Shown piece after piece: positions 1 to 11,076 of a stretch of DNA of 64,000 bases (positions are counted from its first letter, which is position 1; each line of letters opens with the position of its first letter). Location of the stretch: contig JAWZSP010000001.1 of assembly GCA_034401135.1 (NCBI GenBank), positions 5,766,001 to 5,830,000 on the forward strand, in the 5' to 3' direction. Under the pieces are notes generated by a model. It saw only the letters and a list, made by a program, of their open reading frames with translations. It was not told the origin of the DNA and searched no databases. The stretch comes from Volutella citrinella. Taxonomy: Eukaryota > Ascomycota > Sordariomycetes > Hypocreales > Nectriaceae. The translations under genes and the position numbers were made by a program.

Positions 1-424
1 ACATGACAGAACCGCGCTGTCGTATCTGTCAAGAGCGTTGTGATAGTCCTTGGCAGCGAACAGAGCGTTTGCCTCAGCCTTTAGGTCGTCAGACTCTTTC
101 AATAGGGCCTATTCGTACATTGTTAGCGCCTGCGAGCCGGCAGTATAAACTACAAGCTGTATGGCTTGAAGAAAACCCTGACGTGGCTTGACACCAAGGC
201 AAGTTGCTTACCGCTTCCTCATCGGGCGAGAATCTCAACTCCTCCTCACCGTCGGCGTCCGCCGCAGGGTCCTTGGCCTCCGCTTGCTCCCGGACTTCTT
301 TACCCTTTGCTGAAGAGTCCCTGACATCCTTATCAGCATCCTCCGAGCCCATGGCGGGCGGCACAGAGATAGAGGCTGAAGCTTTTTTGTCGTTGGGTGA
401 CGCTTGGCCGGTGGGAGCGGCCAT
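1..424 (-). CDS. TTC1-like tetratricopeptide repeat protein (5' part; 3' end beyond the left edge)
   Basis: Two exons are visible, complement(<1..108, 212..424). The start is the ATG at 424, whose product begins MAAPTGQASPND; the earlier in-frame GTG at 439 is unlikely. Exon 1 encodes an acidic, low-complexity N-terminus ending DEEA. It is followed by a GTAAGC donor and an acceptor at 109-110. Exon 2 reads ALLKESDDLKAEANALF, then AAKDYHNALDRYDSAVL, a canonical first TPR helix pair. An acidic leader followed by the 'LKxEAN-LF---Y--AL--Y--A' pattern is what I know from fungal and animal TTC1 proteins, which are TPR adaptors thought to work with Hsp70/Hsp90 or Ras-family partners. Only about a third of the protein is in the window, so the TPR call is firm and the TTC1 assignment is an inference. 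It is divergent from the HAD phosphatase gene at 1064. Confidence 0.72.
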
Positions 425-1063
425 CAGATAGCGACGCACGATGCAAGGGGTGCAGCAGCCGAAAGCCGGGTCGGACTAATGCCGCTACGGGGCCCTGTGA
501 GGCTCTTTATTGGCCCACGGACTGCCCTGCGCGTACCGTCGGCGGTGGTGAAGAGAGGTTGGGCGCTGATGTGCTTGGGCTTGGTGATGGCAAATGGAAC
601 TCAACAGAGACGCCCACGTTGCAATCTGGACGGGTGGTGAATCACTGGGCTGCTGGCGCCCGCTGTAGCCAACAGCGCTGAGACGCTGAGCAGCGGGTGG
701 ACTCACCGGTACCTGCAGTGGGGCATCCGGCTTTGATTCAGTGAGCGCCGGTCAGGGGCTCGGGTGAGGGGCGGCTGAGCTGTACGGGTACCTCAGAGTC
801 ATACCGGACAGTGGTTCGCCTTATCGGCCACGCCCGCAGTGGAAAAAGCAGCGATAGCAAACAGAGGCTGCCCCGCCCCCGCTATTAAAACCACGACGAT
901 CCCCTCACTCTTGAGCTTTTCTTCTCTTGGGCAACTGCCCCTCCACACTCCTGCGTCCACCTGCGACTAGATCCGCCCTTTGCACGCTTTGAAATATTTG
1001 CTGTGCCCTTGCACGTTGCTATCGCCAACAGAACAGCTTTACAGCAGCCGCCTTGTCGTCGCA

Positions 1064-2060
1064 ATGGCTGCCCGCACTGAGTGAGCCTGCTCTCCTTACC
1101 ACCCGCGACCGTGACTCTAGCTGACAGCGAACACGCAGCTTCCCGCCCGTCCGGGCCTGCCTCTTCGACATGGACGGCCTCCTCCTCGACACCGAAGACA
1201 TCTACACCATGTGCATCAACATGATCCTCGAAAAGTACGGCCGCGGCACGCTCCCCTGGTCCATCAAGGCCAAGTTGCAGGGTCGCCCCGGCCCGTCCGC
1301 CAACAAGATCTTCCACGACTGGGCCCAGCTGCCCATCTCGCCCGAGACGTACCTCGCCGAGAACACGGAGCTGCAGAAGAAGCTGTTTCCTACTACGAAG
1401 CCGCTCCCGGGCATCCCCGAGCTTCTGGGCAACCTGGGCCGCACGCGGTACTGGGACGTCAAGGCCGGTGCCGCCGCCGAGCAGGCCCAGGCCAGCGGCG
1501 CCGCGCAGCCGCCCCGACGCGTACACATTGCGCTAGCCACGAGCTCGCACGAGGCAAACTTCCGCGTCAAGACGAACCACCTGGAGGAGCTCTTCGCCAT
1601 CTTCCCGTCGCACCGGCGCGTGCTGGGCGACGACACGCGCATGACGCCCGGCCGGGGCAAGCCGCTGCCCGACATCTTCCTGCTGGCGCTCAAGACCATC
1701 AACGACTCGCTGCCGGCGGGCGAGACGCCCATCGCGCCCGAGGAGTGCCTCGTCTTCGAGGACTCGGTTCCCGGCGTCGAGGCCGGCCGCCGCGCGGGCA
1801 TGCGCGTCATCTGGTGCCCGCACCCGATGCTCAAGAAGGAGTACGCGGGCCGTGAGGATGAGGTGCTGGCTGGTTGCACGGGCGAGGCGGGCGACATCGA
1901 CATGCACCAGGTCGGCAAGGTCGGCGACGGCTGGGCCGAGTACCTGGAGAACCTGGTGGACTTTCCCTACGCCAAGTTTGGCATCACGGTGCCGCCCGCC
2001 GAGGTGGAGGAGGACCCCAGCATGAAGGAGGAGACTGAGACTGCTGTTGCGGCCCAGTAG
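1064..2060 (+). CDS. HAD-superfamily phosphatase, GS1 / pseudouridine-5'-phosphatase type
   Basis: join(1064..1080,1139..2060), 312 residues. The tiny first exon (MAART plus two bases) ends at a GTGAGC donor; the acceptor is CGCAG at 1134-1138 with a GCTGAC branch site. The join gives DFPPVRACLFDMDGLLLDTE, so the nucleophile Asp and the acid/base Asp of HAD motif I lie at about residues 15 and 17. An ATG at 1170 inside motif I would remove the catalytic Asp and is rejected as the start. Motif II is LATSS. The motif III lysine is in GRGKPLPDIF, and motif IV is CLVFEDSVPGVEAGRRAG. The helical cap between motifs I and II is the family type acting on small sugar phosphates or phospho-nucleosides. 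An Ala/Gln-rich insert near residues 105-120 and an acidic C-terminal tail are extras. The substrate cannot be read from sequence. Confidence 0.88.
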
Positions 2061-2532
2061 GCGTCTTGAAGATGTTGCTGTTTGGTCGGGAGGTCTGTTG
2101 TGCGATTGACCATCTTGACTGATGACTGGCGACTCGGCCGGGGAATTATGAGGGAATGATCGGACCAAAAGAATCGACACTTCCATAGAAATGCGAGCTA
2201 CCCCGGATATTACAGATGTTGGGCCCCTTGCCTGTTAGATACCAAAGAGGAAAATAGACCGGAAATGCACCACCCTTGTCTGAACCCTGGCATTCTGAAA
2301 TTGGGGCTCACGTCACGGCCGTGATCGATCGCTGCACGTAATGCCCATCGTCCCACCTCGCTGCAATCAATGGCGGCGTATCCCAGGCTGCCATGTCACT
2401 CCCACCCAGTCAAGACAGCGCAGGCATCATGCCATGTTGGCCCGTGACGAGATGATCCCACGCAATCCCGTCACCTCATCGTCCAGCAGCCCCTTGAGGC
2501 TATTATTCCTCTTTCTTAATATTAGGGACCTG

Positions 2533-2574
2533 GGGAAGCCCGCCCTGGGAAGCCCGCCCTGGGAAGCCCGCCCT
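2533..2574. repeat. Three tandem copies of a 14-bp GC-rich unit
   Basis: The unit GGGAAGCCCGCCCT occurs three times without interruption (2533-2546, 2547-2560, 2561-2574), ending 32 bp before the ATG of the F-box-like gene. It therefore lies in that gene's 5' UTR or core promoter. No mismatches are seen between copies. Confidence 0.9.
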
Positions 2575-2606
2575 GGGTCTTTCTTCCCTTGTGGTCCCAT
2601 GCTTCA

Positions 2607-3910
2607 ATGGCTTCGCTTTCATCGCTCCCGCTGCACATCGCGGCAGAGATTCTCCGCGCGCTGGGCGACGTCGAGTTCCTCCCCGCGGCGGTGCTGAGCT
2701 GTCGGACCTTTTATGACGCACATCTAGATACCCCGTCGCTGCCCGCGGATCTCCTGCGGTGCAAGATCCCCCGCGATGTGTACCCGCTCGCCGTGGCCGC
2801 GTACACGTCACGGAAGCGTCTACGCGGCAAGAGAGGCATCGATCCCGACATATTTCTGTCCGATTGCTACGACGCCCCGCTCAAGGTGCTCGACGACACG
2901 GCGCACCTCACGCTGGCGCAGGCGCTCGAGTTCGCACGGCTTAATGAGGCCATGATGGAGCTCCGGGGCGAGTTTACCGAGCAGATACTGCGGCGGCTGT
3001 ACCGCGTCGACTGCAATGTCGCCCTGTCGGAGCAGCAGCTCACGCTGTCGCCGGATGAGGAGCACCGCTTGTCCCGGGCATTTTACCGATTCCACATTTA
3101 CTGCAACCTCTTCTCACACCAAGACCAAGCGCGATGCGACGCCAAGCTGTCCAAGGAGGCCTTCTTCAACCGCTGCTCGCCGTGGGTCAACGAGCAGATG
3201 CTGTGCGTCTACGACCACCTAGAGACGCGGCTGACTGGAGGTACGATCCCTCGAGTTCAATAATTGATGGATATGTAGGGTTGACCAGCTCTGAATGGCT
3301 TACTTTGACCTTGTCGGACAGTGATGCTGACGATTCTGTCGTCGACCCCAGCGTGCCGGGAGGTCGTCATCAATGGCTTCCAGTGGGGACAGAACCTGAC
3401 GGAGTGGCTGAGCGAGAAATCGAGGGCGTTTGACGAGCAGCGTTGCGTATGTTCCTCTCCACGAATGTTTAGGAATGGGTATGCTAACGCCACCAGCTCT
3501 CTCTCGGTCTCGTCGGCCTCTCCCGGTTAATGAAGGCTACGACAGCCGACGACTGGCAGACATGCCTCGACGAAGCAAAGCATCTCAGCCCCAACACACT
3601 AGAGGAGGACCTCGAGTTCTTCAACCGCGAGCGCCGGCCGGAGCCTGAGCGCACCGTTTGGCTGGCCGACGACGTGGACCGGCTGGCGGCGCAGCTGGAC
3701 GAGCGGGTCGAGGCCGGGCCGCGGGCCGTGTGGCACCGAGTGCACTACGATGAGGCCAACGAGCGGTACCGGTTCGGTGAGTTCATGTTTGCGCCGATGC
3801 GCTTCATGTACAGCCTGCGGGGGATTGGGTATGTCGTCTGGGATGCAGAGCGCATGGGGCATGATTGCTGCACGGCGACGGTGGATCGGGCGTACCGGGG
3901 GATGCTGTGA
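2607..3910 (+). CDS. F-box-like domain protein
   Basis: join(2607..3240,3352..3446,3497..3910), 380 residues. The start at 2607 (MASLSSLPLHIAAEIL) is preferred over an in-frame ATG at 2589 because it begins directly at the F-box-like helix. Introns are GTACGA..CCCAG and GTATGT..ACCAG, both phase-consistent. Residues about 3-45 have the F-box pattern (LP-HIAAEIL-ALG...LPAAVLSCR-FYDA). The rest is helical, without LRR or WD repeats, and contains the conserved-looking block INGFQWGQNLTEWLSEKSR. Related fungal proteins of this size are usually annotated as hypothetical or F-box; they are presumed to bind Skp1 in an SCF ubiquitin ligase, which is inference here. The C-terminal half (VWHRVHYDEANERYRFGEFM) has no domain I recognise. 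Confidence 0.72.
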
Positions 3911-4259
3911 TTGTGTTAGAGATCTGCATTGATGATATCAGCTGTTGTGGGTGCGTGTTGGATAGTTGCAGCTCATTCGTTGCTAGACGGAGGTGAAGGT
4001 TGTCGGCTGAGGTTGTGGGTGTACTGTACATATATAGCAGGACCCGCACCACACTTAGTCTGCACGGGTGTTGTTGCGTTTCCAGGAATATCCAATAAAT
4101 TATAATAAATTATTTAAAGCATTTCAGTTTTGGGCAATATTTTTTTTATTCTGTTGTGATTTCCTTGTTTAACCACCGAACTGACTCAGCAGAGTACACC
4201 CTGTCGCGTGTCGCGTCTTACCTACACCTCCACCTCCACGTCCACACAACGACAACTCT

Positions 4260-4920
4260 ATGATGGGCCCATCAAGGAATCTGCGCCCAAGACGAAGCAA
4301 CAATGCCGCACCGGTATCAGAGATCCCTATTTCTGCATCACACTCTAAAAGCCGCACTCGCATCTCCAAGAAAGCACCCACCAAGCCCCAACCCAAAAAC
4401 AATAGCGCAGCAACAGACCGGGTCATGACCGATGTGCTGCTCGCAATCAAGCCCATCCACCTCTCCAACATTATCGCTCGCAAAAAGAACCAGGAGTACC
4501 GCAGCTACAGGCTTCAAGATGGCGTCTGTCGGCTCTGGCTGTACGAGTCTGGCGACGGAGGCAAGGGCAAGGCCGCCATCACGTAGTTACCATGTCCCTC
4601 CAATAAGAAAATTCACTGACCCGGCATATAGACACATTGCAGTAATCCCAGACTCTATACGCCACGAACCTGGTTCAGTGCCTCTGGAGCCGTATGGATT
4701 AGGCAACGCCGAGTTCAACGCCGGGTCAAAGGTCAGCAAGTTTGGGTACCCAGTCCTAGAGTTGTTTGAGCTGTCCAAGCCAGTCACACTCCAAGAGATG
4801 AAGACGCGCTGGAACATCGGGGGTGCCCCAATGGGCTGGCAGTACGTACGCAAAGACCTCTGGCACGACCGGTGGGGGGACGATGAAGAACGACGTCTCA
4901 AGATGCATCGATTATTCTGA
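4260..4920 (+). CDS. PUA/ASCH-like domain protein, function unknown
   Basis: join(4260..4582,4632..4920), 203 residues. The exon join uses a GTAGTT donor and a CATATAG acceptor with CACTGAC as branch site, giving GKAAITHIAVIPDS. Tandem ATGs occur at 4260 and 4263. The first 55 residues are basic and low-complexity (nuclear-localisation-like KSRTRISKKAPTKPQPK). From DVLLAIKPIHLSNIIARKKN the protein looks like a PUA-like fold: a start similar to ASCH domains, an aromatic strand RLWLYESG, and a C-terminal WQYVRKDLWHDRWG. ASCH/PUA folds generally bind RNA or modified nucleotides; that role is an inference from fold only. It ends 30 bp from the stop codon of the converging small gene at 4951-5199. 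Confidence 0.66.
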
Positions 4921-4950
4921 GTGCTCTAAGCATTATAGGCTACCTAGTTA

Positions 4951-5199
4951 TTAGGTAGAGCCGGTGGAATTGGCCTGGCAGCCAGCCGTGCTGTTATCAA
5001 TATACATAAACGGCTTCTTCTTCGCCTCCTCCAAGCACTCGGCGTGGGTTGGCCCATATCTTACGATGACGGTGACGTTGTTCACATCGCACAAGATGCC
5101 GCGTTTGCGCTCTTCGCAGTATTCCGTGTTCATTGTCGGGGTCTTCAGGAGCTTGGCGCACACCTTGCATTTGGTTTGCACCTCGATGGTCTCACACAT
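4951..5199 (-). CDS. Small cysteine-containing protein, function unknown
   Basis: Intronless ORF of 82 residues starting MCETIEVQTKCKVC, with seven cysteines (C2, C11, C14, C29, C37, C55 and C74). There is no signal peptide, so it is probably cytosolic or nuclear rather than a secreted effector. Fungal genomes carry many short proteins that begin MCxT and carry a CxxC pair, possibly metal-binding, without known function. Support for a real gene is the TATATA box 95 bp upstream, the dense cysteine pattern and clean coding composition. It converges with the PUA-like gene. Confidence 0.5.
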   Translation of the reverse strand: MCETIEVQTKCKVCAKLLKTPTMNTEYCEERKRGILCDVNNVTVIVRYGPTHAECLEEAKKKPFMYIDNSTAGCQANSTGST

Positions 5200-5293
5200 G
5201 TTGGGCTAAAGGTGGACAGACTTGACACGAGTTGATGGTTGATAGTTGATGGTTGATACGGCATCAGTTGGAGAAAGCCTCAACAAGGTCTCC

Positions 5294-5299
5294 TATATA
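5294..5299 (-). promoter_or_regulatory. TATA box (TATATA) of the small cysteine-containing gene
   Basis: TATATA lies 95 bp upstream of the start codon at 5199 on the same strand. Between it and the gene are near-repeats of TTGATGGTTGATAG (5233-5260). Confidence 0.4.
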
Positions 5300-6156
5300 C
5301 ACCTTTGGTAGTCATGATTTACTGTTCCTGTCTGTGACAGAGTTTAGTTTATAACGCTTTACAGACGAGATGTTCAGCCTCTCATCGATGATACAAGCCC
5401 CATTCACTACTGTTCTGCCCTCAGGTGTCGCCGGTAGATGTAAGTCGCAGACTTTGGGCTTGCGAGATTCATCACTGCTGGCAAACTATTGCATTGCCGT
5501 CACCGGAGAGCCGCCTTCGTCACCCAGACGGGCCTAAAAATGCGGTGAAGGAAAAGACAAAACAAAATGGTCACACATGGAATATTCTTCGCCGCACCGT
5601 GCCACAACATCTAGCCAGACTTGCAGGTACCAAGGCGGTGCTGTGGTCTCACCATCTACAGCTGCACTGTTTCCGAGTGCAAAAAGCCCTACGAGTTGTT
5701 GGGACTCTTCCGTACTGTGGAAGAGACGCCAATGAGATCCCAACCATCACCATTGGGCAACGTCACCGCCTCTTCACATCTGCTCCTCGTCATGTACATC
5801 ACTAGTTTCACACCCATCTAGACATCAGAGGAAGTGAAGGTGGCTTGCAGGTGAACAAGTCGACATACATTCTATTGGATGCCAAGAATGGAGCCTGGTT
5901 GGGCACCCGAGGGATCGGTGCCGAATGTTTTGTCACGGCAGTTTTAGGGCCGTAGCCAGCCTGTGGTTGGATGATCTTGCGTCACGGGGGTGTGACGCAC
6001 GTAACCTTCACAGCATATTTAGCCTTCTCGGGAGCGATGGACAATTGGCATCATTGGGTATCGATCAAGCCATGGTGCTCACATACTTGCACACTCCTGT
6101 CATTGCATTATCGCACAGATGCCCACAGCCACCACATTGTATAAAACTCCACAACC
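5300..6156. other. Intergenic region without a supported gene
   Basis: Short overlapping ORFs occur on both strands, none above 126 codons with convincing coding composition. Two fragments read slightly protein-like (around 5670-5700, IYSCTVSECKKPYEL; around 5850-5950, STYILLDAKNGAWLG), but stops interrupt both. They may be remnants of a small gene. The 3' end of the transcription-factor gene follows. Confidence 0.4.
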
Positions 6157-9001
6157 TCAGAACCCGTCATTCGACGGCGCCAAGTTCCCATACGCCGGCT
6201 CATCCGCAAAGATCCAGTCCAAATCCTGCCCCATCCCAACATCAAGCGCCCCCGTACACCCATAATCATCCATCCGCAGGTCCAGCGGAAGCAGCTCCGG
6301 ACGATCCTCGTCTACTGACACGCGCGTCCGCTTCCTCGGCGAGTCCTCGTCCGCGAGGGCGCCCGGGGGTTCCGACCTCCTCGCGCTCAGCGACTGCCCG
6401 CGCGCCTCCCACTGGCGCTGCAGCAGGACGAGGAACTGGCGTGCGCGCTTGGCGCTCTCCCACGTCATGCAGAGCTCCTCGAGCGCGCGGAAGCACGTGC
6501 TTAGGTGCAGGCCCACGCTGTCGGCGTCGGCTCCGGCTCCGGCTCCCGCGCCGGCCCGGGACCGGTGGCTCGTCACGGCGGCGAGGGTGAGCAGCATGGC
6601 CGCCGAGCAGGTTATGCCGACGCCCTGGATCGTCATCTTGCGCAACGGGTAGTGCGTCTCGTATAGTTGGAGGAGCCGCGCGATGGAGAAGGCCGCCTCG
6701 AGGCACACCATGCGCGCGTGGCCGGAGCCGGCGCCCTGCGGAGGGTTCGGCTGGCCCGAGTTGGACATCCAGGGGCGGTGGCCATGGATGAGGTTTTGGT
6801 GGAACTGCATGCTAGGGGAGGTCAGCTTGGAAATAAACAAGACAACAGAGACATACTGTAGGAGGATGACGTGTGGTAGGTATTCCGTGTCGTGGTCATT
6901 CAGATCGATCTGCAGCGCCGGGGGCAGATTGTGCTTCCACTCCCACAGCTCCTTGACCGTGTTTTCGTTTAGTTTCTGCAACGAGCTCGGCGTGAACTTG
7001 GTGCTGCCGTATCTGTAAACGAGGTTAGCGCCCTTAGGTCTGCGAGTTCAAATGGGCCATGACCGACAAGCTGTTGCCCAGGGGCGCCATAATCTCCCAC
7101 ATCAACACCCGCTGACGATGCAGCTCGACGGTGCAATCCGTTCGTGGAGCGCACTCCGTTATAGAATTTTTCGAAACGTATGGGATCCAGTTCCCAGTCT
7201 GCTCGTCAGAAGAGGCGGCACCCGGCTTTGAAACTGTGACGTCGTCCATGTTGATACGAAACGGCCGCCCTAGGTAGAATCCCCACATCCTGTCATCACG
7301 GTTAGATGAGGAAGCCAGGTTGAAAATTGCAAGCTCACTGATCTATGCTGTATGCACTCCAGAAGACGTCTCTGCGCAGATTTGCCTCCTCTTGCGTAAA
7401 TGTCCCGTTGGCGACGAACGGGCTCAAGTCAACGTGCAACGCCAAGTCAAAGGCCAGACGCATGGCCATTCCTGAGTCTGGTTAGATTTTATAGCAGTGC
7501 TAAAACACATCACATACCACTGTAGAGCCAGCCGCGGGCATCTCTCTTGCAGCCAACATCATGGCTACTCAGCACAACCATGGTCTGCACAGTCGCCACA
7601 CACGGGCAGTCAAGCTCAATCTCCACCAACGCCTTGGCCCTGTCTGCAAAAAAGTCTCCAACACACTTGGGGAACGTGACAAAGGTGGGGTGGTGTCTCG
7701 GTTCAAAGGTTGCCCCCAGAGCACAGCTGTAGCGAGTCAATATCAGGTCCCGCCAAGTATTTGATAGCTGCTTGATTTACTCACATGGCGTTGTGCAGGG
7801 CTTCTGAAAAGTACGGGTTATCCTCCTTCTGCTCGCGCCACCTCACCTTGGCGGCCTCGTACATGCTGCGGTTGACGACGTGTAGGGCGGGATCCTGCCA
7901 GGCAAAGTACAGGTTGGCCAGGTGGTCCTCGAGCTCGGGCGGAACCTTCTTGGCCATGCCCAGGCGGTTGAGATAGTCCTGTCCGTTGTTCCGCACGGTG
8001 CGGTGGATCGTGAGGTCGTCGGGGGCTGGCATCTTGACCAGGCTGTAGTTGGACGTTGGGCCGTAGAAACGGACTTGGCCGCCGGGGCCGATCTGCAGGG
8101 ATCCGATGCGGTCCGATAGTTGGTCGACGAGGGCCTCTGTGCTCTCTTCGTCTGAATTATTATTATCTTCCGTTGTAGATGTCTGGGGTATTGACTGTGT
8201 GGCATCAGGTGCAATCTCTGGCAGGGTGGCCAGGATGCCGAGGGCGTCCAAGTCAGCTATTGCGGTTGGCTGTGAGTTGATGTTAGACATCTCCAGACCG
8301 GGCCAAACCCACGGACCGCCCGGCATGGCTGTAGCATCCTGCTGTATGGGGTTTGTTGGGTCTATCCTTCCATTGTTGGTAAGTTGCAAGGGGTCTGTCA
8401 CTGTTGGTTGGTCTAGGGGTCTGGGGATGGTGGCATCTCCCATCGTTGTTTGCTTGGGAGGCCTGACCTGATCCGGACTCGAGGTCGCAGCAGAAAACGG
8501 GGTAGTGTCCGATCCAACCGGGTCTTTCTTGGCATGTGGACTAGTCTTGGAGCTGGTATCCTTGTGTGTGATTGAGCTTGTCAGCTTCATGCTATCCAGG
8601 ACCTTGAGCAGGGCTTCCTGGTCAGCCTCCGGCATCGCAGGAGCCTGCAGGGAGTTGTCTTCTATAAACTGCGATAGCTTTTCTGCATGGCTAAGAAGCA
8701 GCTCGACGGCTATGCGAAGTGAGAGCCTGTATATGATATCAGCGATGTGAACGAAGAGTCGTGTGAGGGAGGCTGTACTTTCGCTTGTCATCACCAGCCT
8801 GGTAGCGACAGTCTCTGCCCTTGTTGCGGCAGTTGGAGCACACTGGAGAGACGCCATCGCACTGGAGGGACGTTAGTTCGAGTCGCGGATCGACAGACGG
8901 TGGCATCGCACCTTGATCTTGCTATCTCGGCAGGGGACGCAAGCCGTCGTGACGTGCTTGCGCCGCGAGACGCCCGAGACGCCCGAGACGGGGGCCGGCA
9001 T
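6157..9001 (-). CDS. Zn(II)2Cys6 transcription factor with fungal-specific TF domain, NirA-like
   Basis: complement(join(6157..6811,6857..7012,7068..7289,7339..7471,7518..7726,7785..8726,8779..8861,8912..9001)), 829 residues; all seven joins keep frame. Exons 1-2 make the binuclear cluster: CVPCRDSKIKC followed by CDGVSPVCSNC and CRNKGRDC (residues about 22-50). A low-complexity linker with Thr/Asp/Gln stretches follows (about 80-215). The middle homology region contains RLAFDLALHVDL, FWSAYSIDQMWGFYLGRPF and LLHMQFHQNLIHGHRPWM, the fungal-specific TF domain. The GFYLGRP-RINMDDV form is typical of NirA/nit-4 relatives, which activate pathway-specific genes in the nucleus; the target here is unknown. 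The C-terminus is acidic, a likely activation region, and the ...GAGAGAGADAD repeat near residue 720 is low-complexity. The donor of intron 6 is the unusual GTCGGT. Confidence 0.88.
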
Positions 9002-9342
9002 GATGCATGAGAGATGTATGAAAATTACAGGCCCGTCCTGCCTAGTGATTGCCGTGTCGCGTCAGTCAATTGAAAGGATCCCTGGAGAGGGAGTCTGTTG
9101 ACTGTGGGGGGAAATCTTGAATGCGGGGAAATCACTGGTTGGGGATTGCTAAGCTCGTCCAGTGACTCAAAGCCACGCCTGACGGTGCTAACCTGCCGCA
9201 GAACCATCGTCAAATCGGCAGGAGGGACCCATCGGCGAACAGTCCGTCCTAGCCCCGCAGCTAGCGTCCGAACACGGCCCACCAGCCTCATCTGGCTACC
9301 CTGAAGCGACACGGCGATGCAACAATTGGTGTGCAATCCTCT

Positions 9343-9549
9343 CTAATTAGATGTCGGGGTCATTTTTAATTCAGTGTTGGACTTTATCTCTTCGGTGATC
9401 AATTCAGCCTTCAAACCCATGACACGGAGGAACTGATTGTTTGCCAGAATTACCGTGATTTGTTCGCTTGAATCGTGGTACTCGACACCTGTCAGAGCGA
9501 ATCGGGTACCTCCCAGCTCTTCCGCTGCTCCTTTGCTCTTGAAATCCAA
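9343..9549 (-). CDS. Short ORF, possible last exon or gene fragment, unknown
   Basis: A 68-codon reading frame whose product (EQITVILANNQFLRVMGLKA) has protein-like composition but no recognisable domain. The upstream frame does not continue it, and no clear acceptor/donor pair was found. It may be the 3' exon of a small gene or a remnant. The surrounding 9002-9973 shows nothing else I can support. Confidence 0.2.
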   Translation of the reverse strand: MDFKSKGAAEELGGTRFALTGVEYHDSSEQITVILANNQFLRVMGLKAELITEEIKSNTELKMTPTSN

Positions 9550-9973
9550 GGCTTTTGAGGGTGAGAATTTTTTGTTGGTCGTCTATACGGCCTGTGCGGT
9601 CGTATGAGGCTGCCTGGTGAAACATCAGCAAAGATGTTGGTCAAGGACTCGAGCACGTTCATCTGCTATTAATAGATTTGGCCCCAAGAGGAACAGTTGT
9701 CTTCAGCCTATATTGCATGATGCTATAATCCCTGGTCCACTCGCGTATTCACTTTTGGCCCCCGCTCTCACAACCAACAGCTGCACCTCAGAACATACAC
9801 ACGCACTCCTTGCATCAGCGTCTGCACGGATGCTGATCTGCTGATGGAAACTACCCCGCTCATGCGATCGGTGTACTCCCCCCAAGCTGGCCACTCCACC
9901 GATTCTCAGCTCATAATCGCGCGCGAATGTTCTGATACGCTTTTCCAGGAGGCAAACCTGGAGGCGCATCACG

Positions 9974-11076
9974 ATGCCCCTCAACGAAGAGGAGTCCAGA
10001 TTTCTTCGCCGACACTTGAGGAAACATGGTATGCCCCAAAACATCCGGGTGGCGGCCGTCACAGTATTCGGCACCAACTCGAAGAACGGGGCTAGACCCC
10101 TAGACGTCGTGATGATGGTGAGGTTGGCCGACGGGAACAGTACCAAGGACGACTCGCGCTGATAGTGTCTAGTTAATGTATCACGAAGAGGTTGATCACT
10201 TTTCATTCGAACAGTATGTTGGTCGCTCAGCCGCCGTCTAATCAACATGTCTAACCAGGAAATAGTTCCAATCACGAAGTGGCGACCAAGGTGGAAGGTC
10301 TCCTCTGCGCCATAGAAATCTTTTCCCACACCATTGGTGAGTCCCAGGGACTCCCGCCGAGCTGGGGACCTATAGAGGCGAACTGCAGCGAGGCCATCCT
10401 GTTGGCCTACGACGATGCAGACCGAGACAGCTTCTTGGCCATTGTTGAGTTCTACGATATGCTCAAGAGCCTCCCGTTCAGGCCCAACTCTGAAGTCGTG
10501 GCCGAACAACGGGCTGCGCAGAAGCACGCAAGGGGTTGGGTAGCACCCATACCACTTCCAGGCAGCAGGCGACTCTGGCAGCCCTGGCAGAAAGAGAGGT
10601 TTGAGCCGTCCGCTATGCTTGCGAGGTGCTTAAATGCCCTGAACCAAGCACGGAGGAACATTTTGGAGAGACTGTGGGCTAGAGGGCACAGAGAGAGTTC
10701 AAAATGCCTCGATCAACCTGGAAATCGGCTGGAGAGTGAGAGGAAAGGAAGTGCCTCAGAGTCCTCATGGGAGCAATTGGCGCACATGGATCCGGGGCCG
10801 GTTCCTGTCTTAGTGATAGCGAACCACTGTGTGCATGGTGATGATCGCAGTGATTTGGATGAATCTAGTCTAGTTGAGAGAGCGGAGGGGGAAAGGTTTG
10901 CAAGGGGGATCGGTGCCGAGTTCTTCACCATGTCCTCGACGGTGTGTGGCTACGGGGACCCCGAGATTGTCGAGGGCCTGGCACCAAGACTGCTCTTTCG
11001 GCAAGCGTGCGGGGAGGAGTACCGAGGCAGGACGACCAGGACGGGACAAGTTCTCACCCATGTATTGCCGAGTTGA
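9974..11076 (+). pseudogene. Degenerate Ras-like small GTPase gene
   Basis: The 3' part (frame of 10279-11076) retains the outline of a Ras G-domain. IEIFSHTIGESQG stands where LDTAGQEE is expected, and AILLAYDDADRDSFLAIVEF matches the LVY--TDR-SF--I helix. Next come VLVIANHCVHGDD in place of NKxD, AEGERFARGIGAEFFTMSS in place of the helix plus ETSAK, then VEGLAPRLL. All G motifs are altered: no GxxxxGKS, DTAGQ or NKxD. The 5' part (from ATG 9974, MPLNEEESRFLRRHL) also resembles a Ras N-terminus, but its frame stops at 10162. No splice combination I tried joins the two parts in frame (the best acceptor is CTAACCAG at 10251-10258). I therefore call a pseudogene, or a very divergent gene whose model I cannot solve. 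The long antisense ORF at 9703-10527 is a shadow. Confidence 0.5.

Noticed and set aside
885..1526. 213-codon minus-strand ORF over the HAD gene
   Set aside because: Shadow in GC-rich coding sequence; the plus-strand HAD motifs are decisive.
1202..2186. Two long minus-strand ORFs over the HAD gene
   Set aside because: Antisense frames of a high-GC gene without any family signature.
5925..6590. 221-codon plus-strand ORF
   Set aside because: Pro/Arg/Ser-rich frame opposite the last exon of the transcription factor.
9703..10527. 274-codon minus-strand ORF
   Set aside because: It is antisense to the Ras-like sequence, whose plus-strand reading shows family-like patterns; the minus-strand product has no domain.
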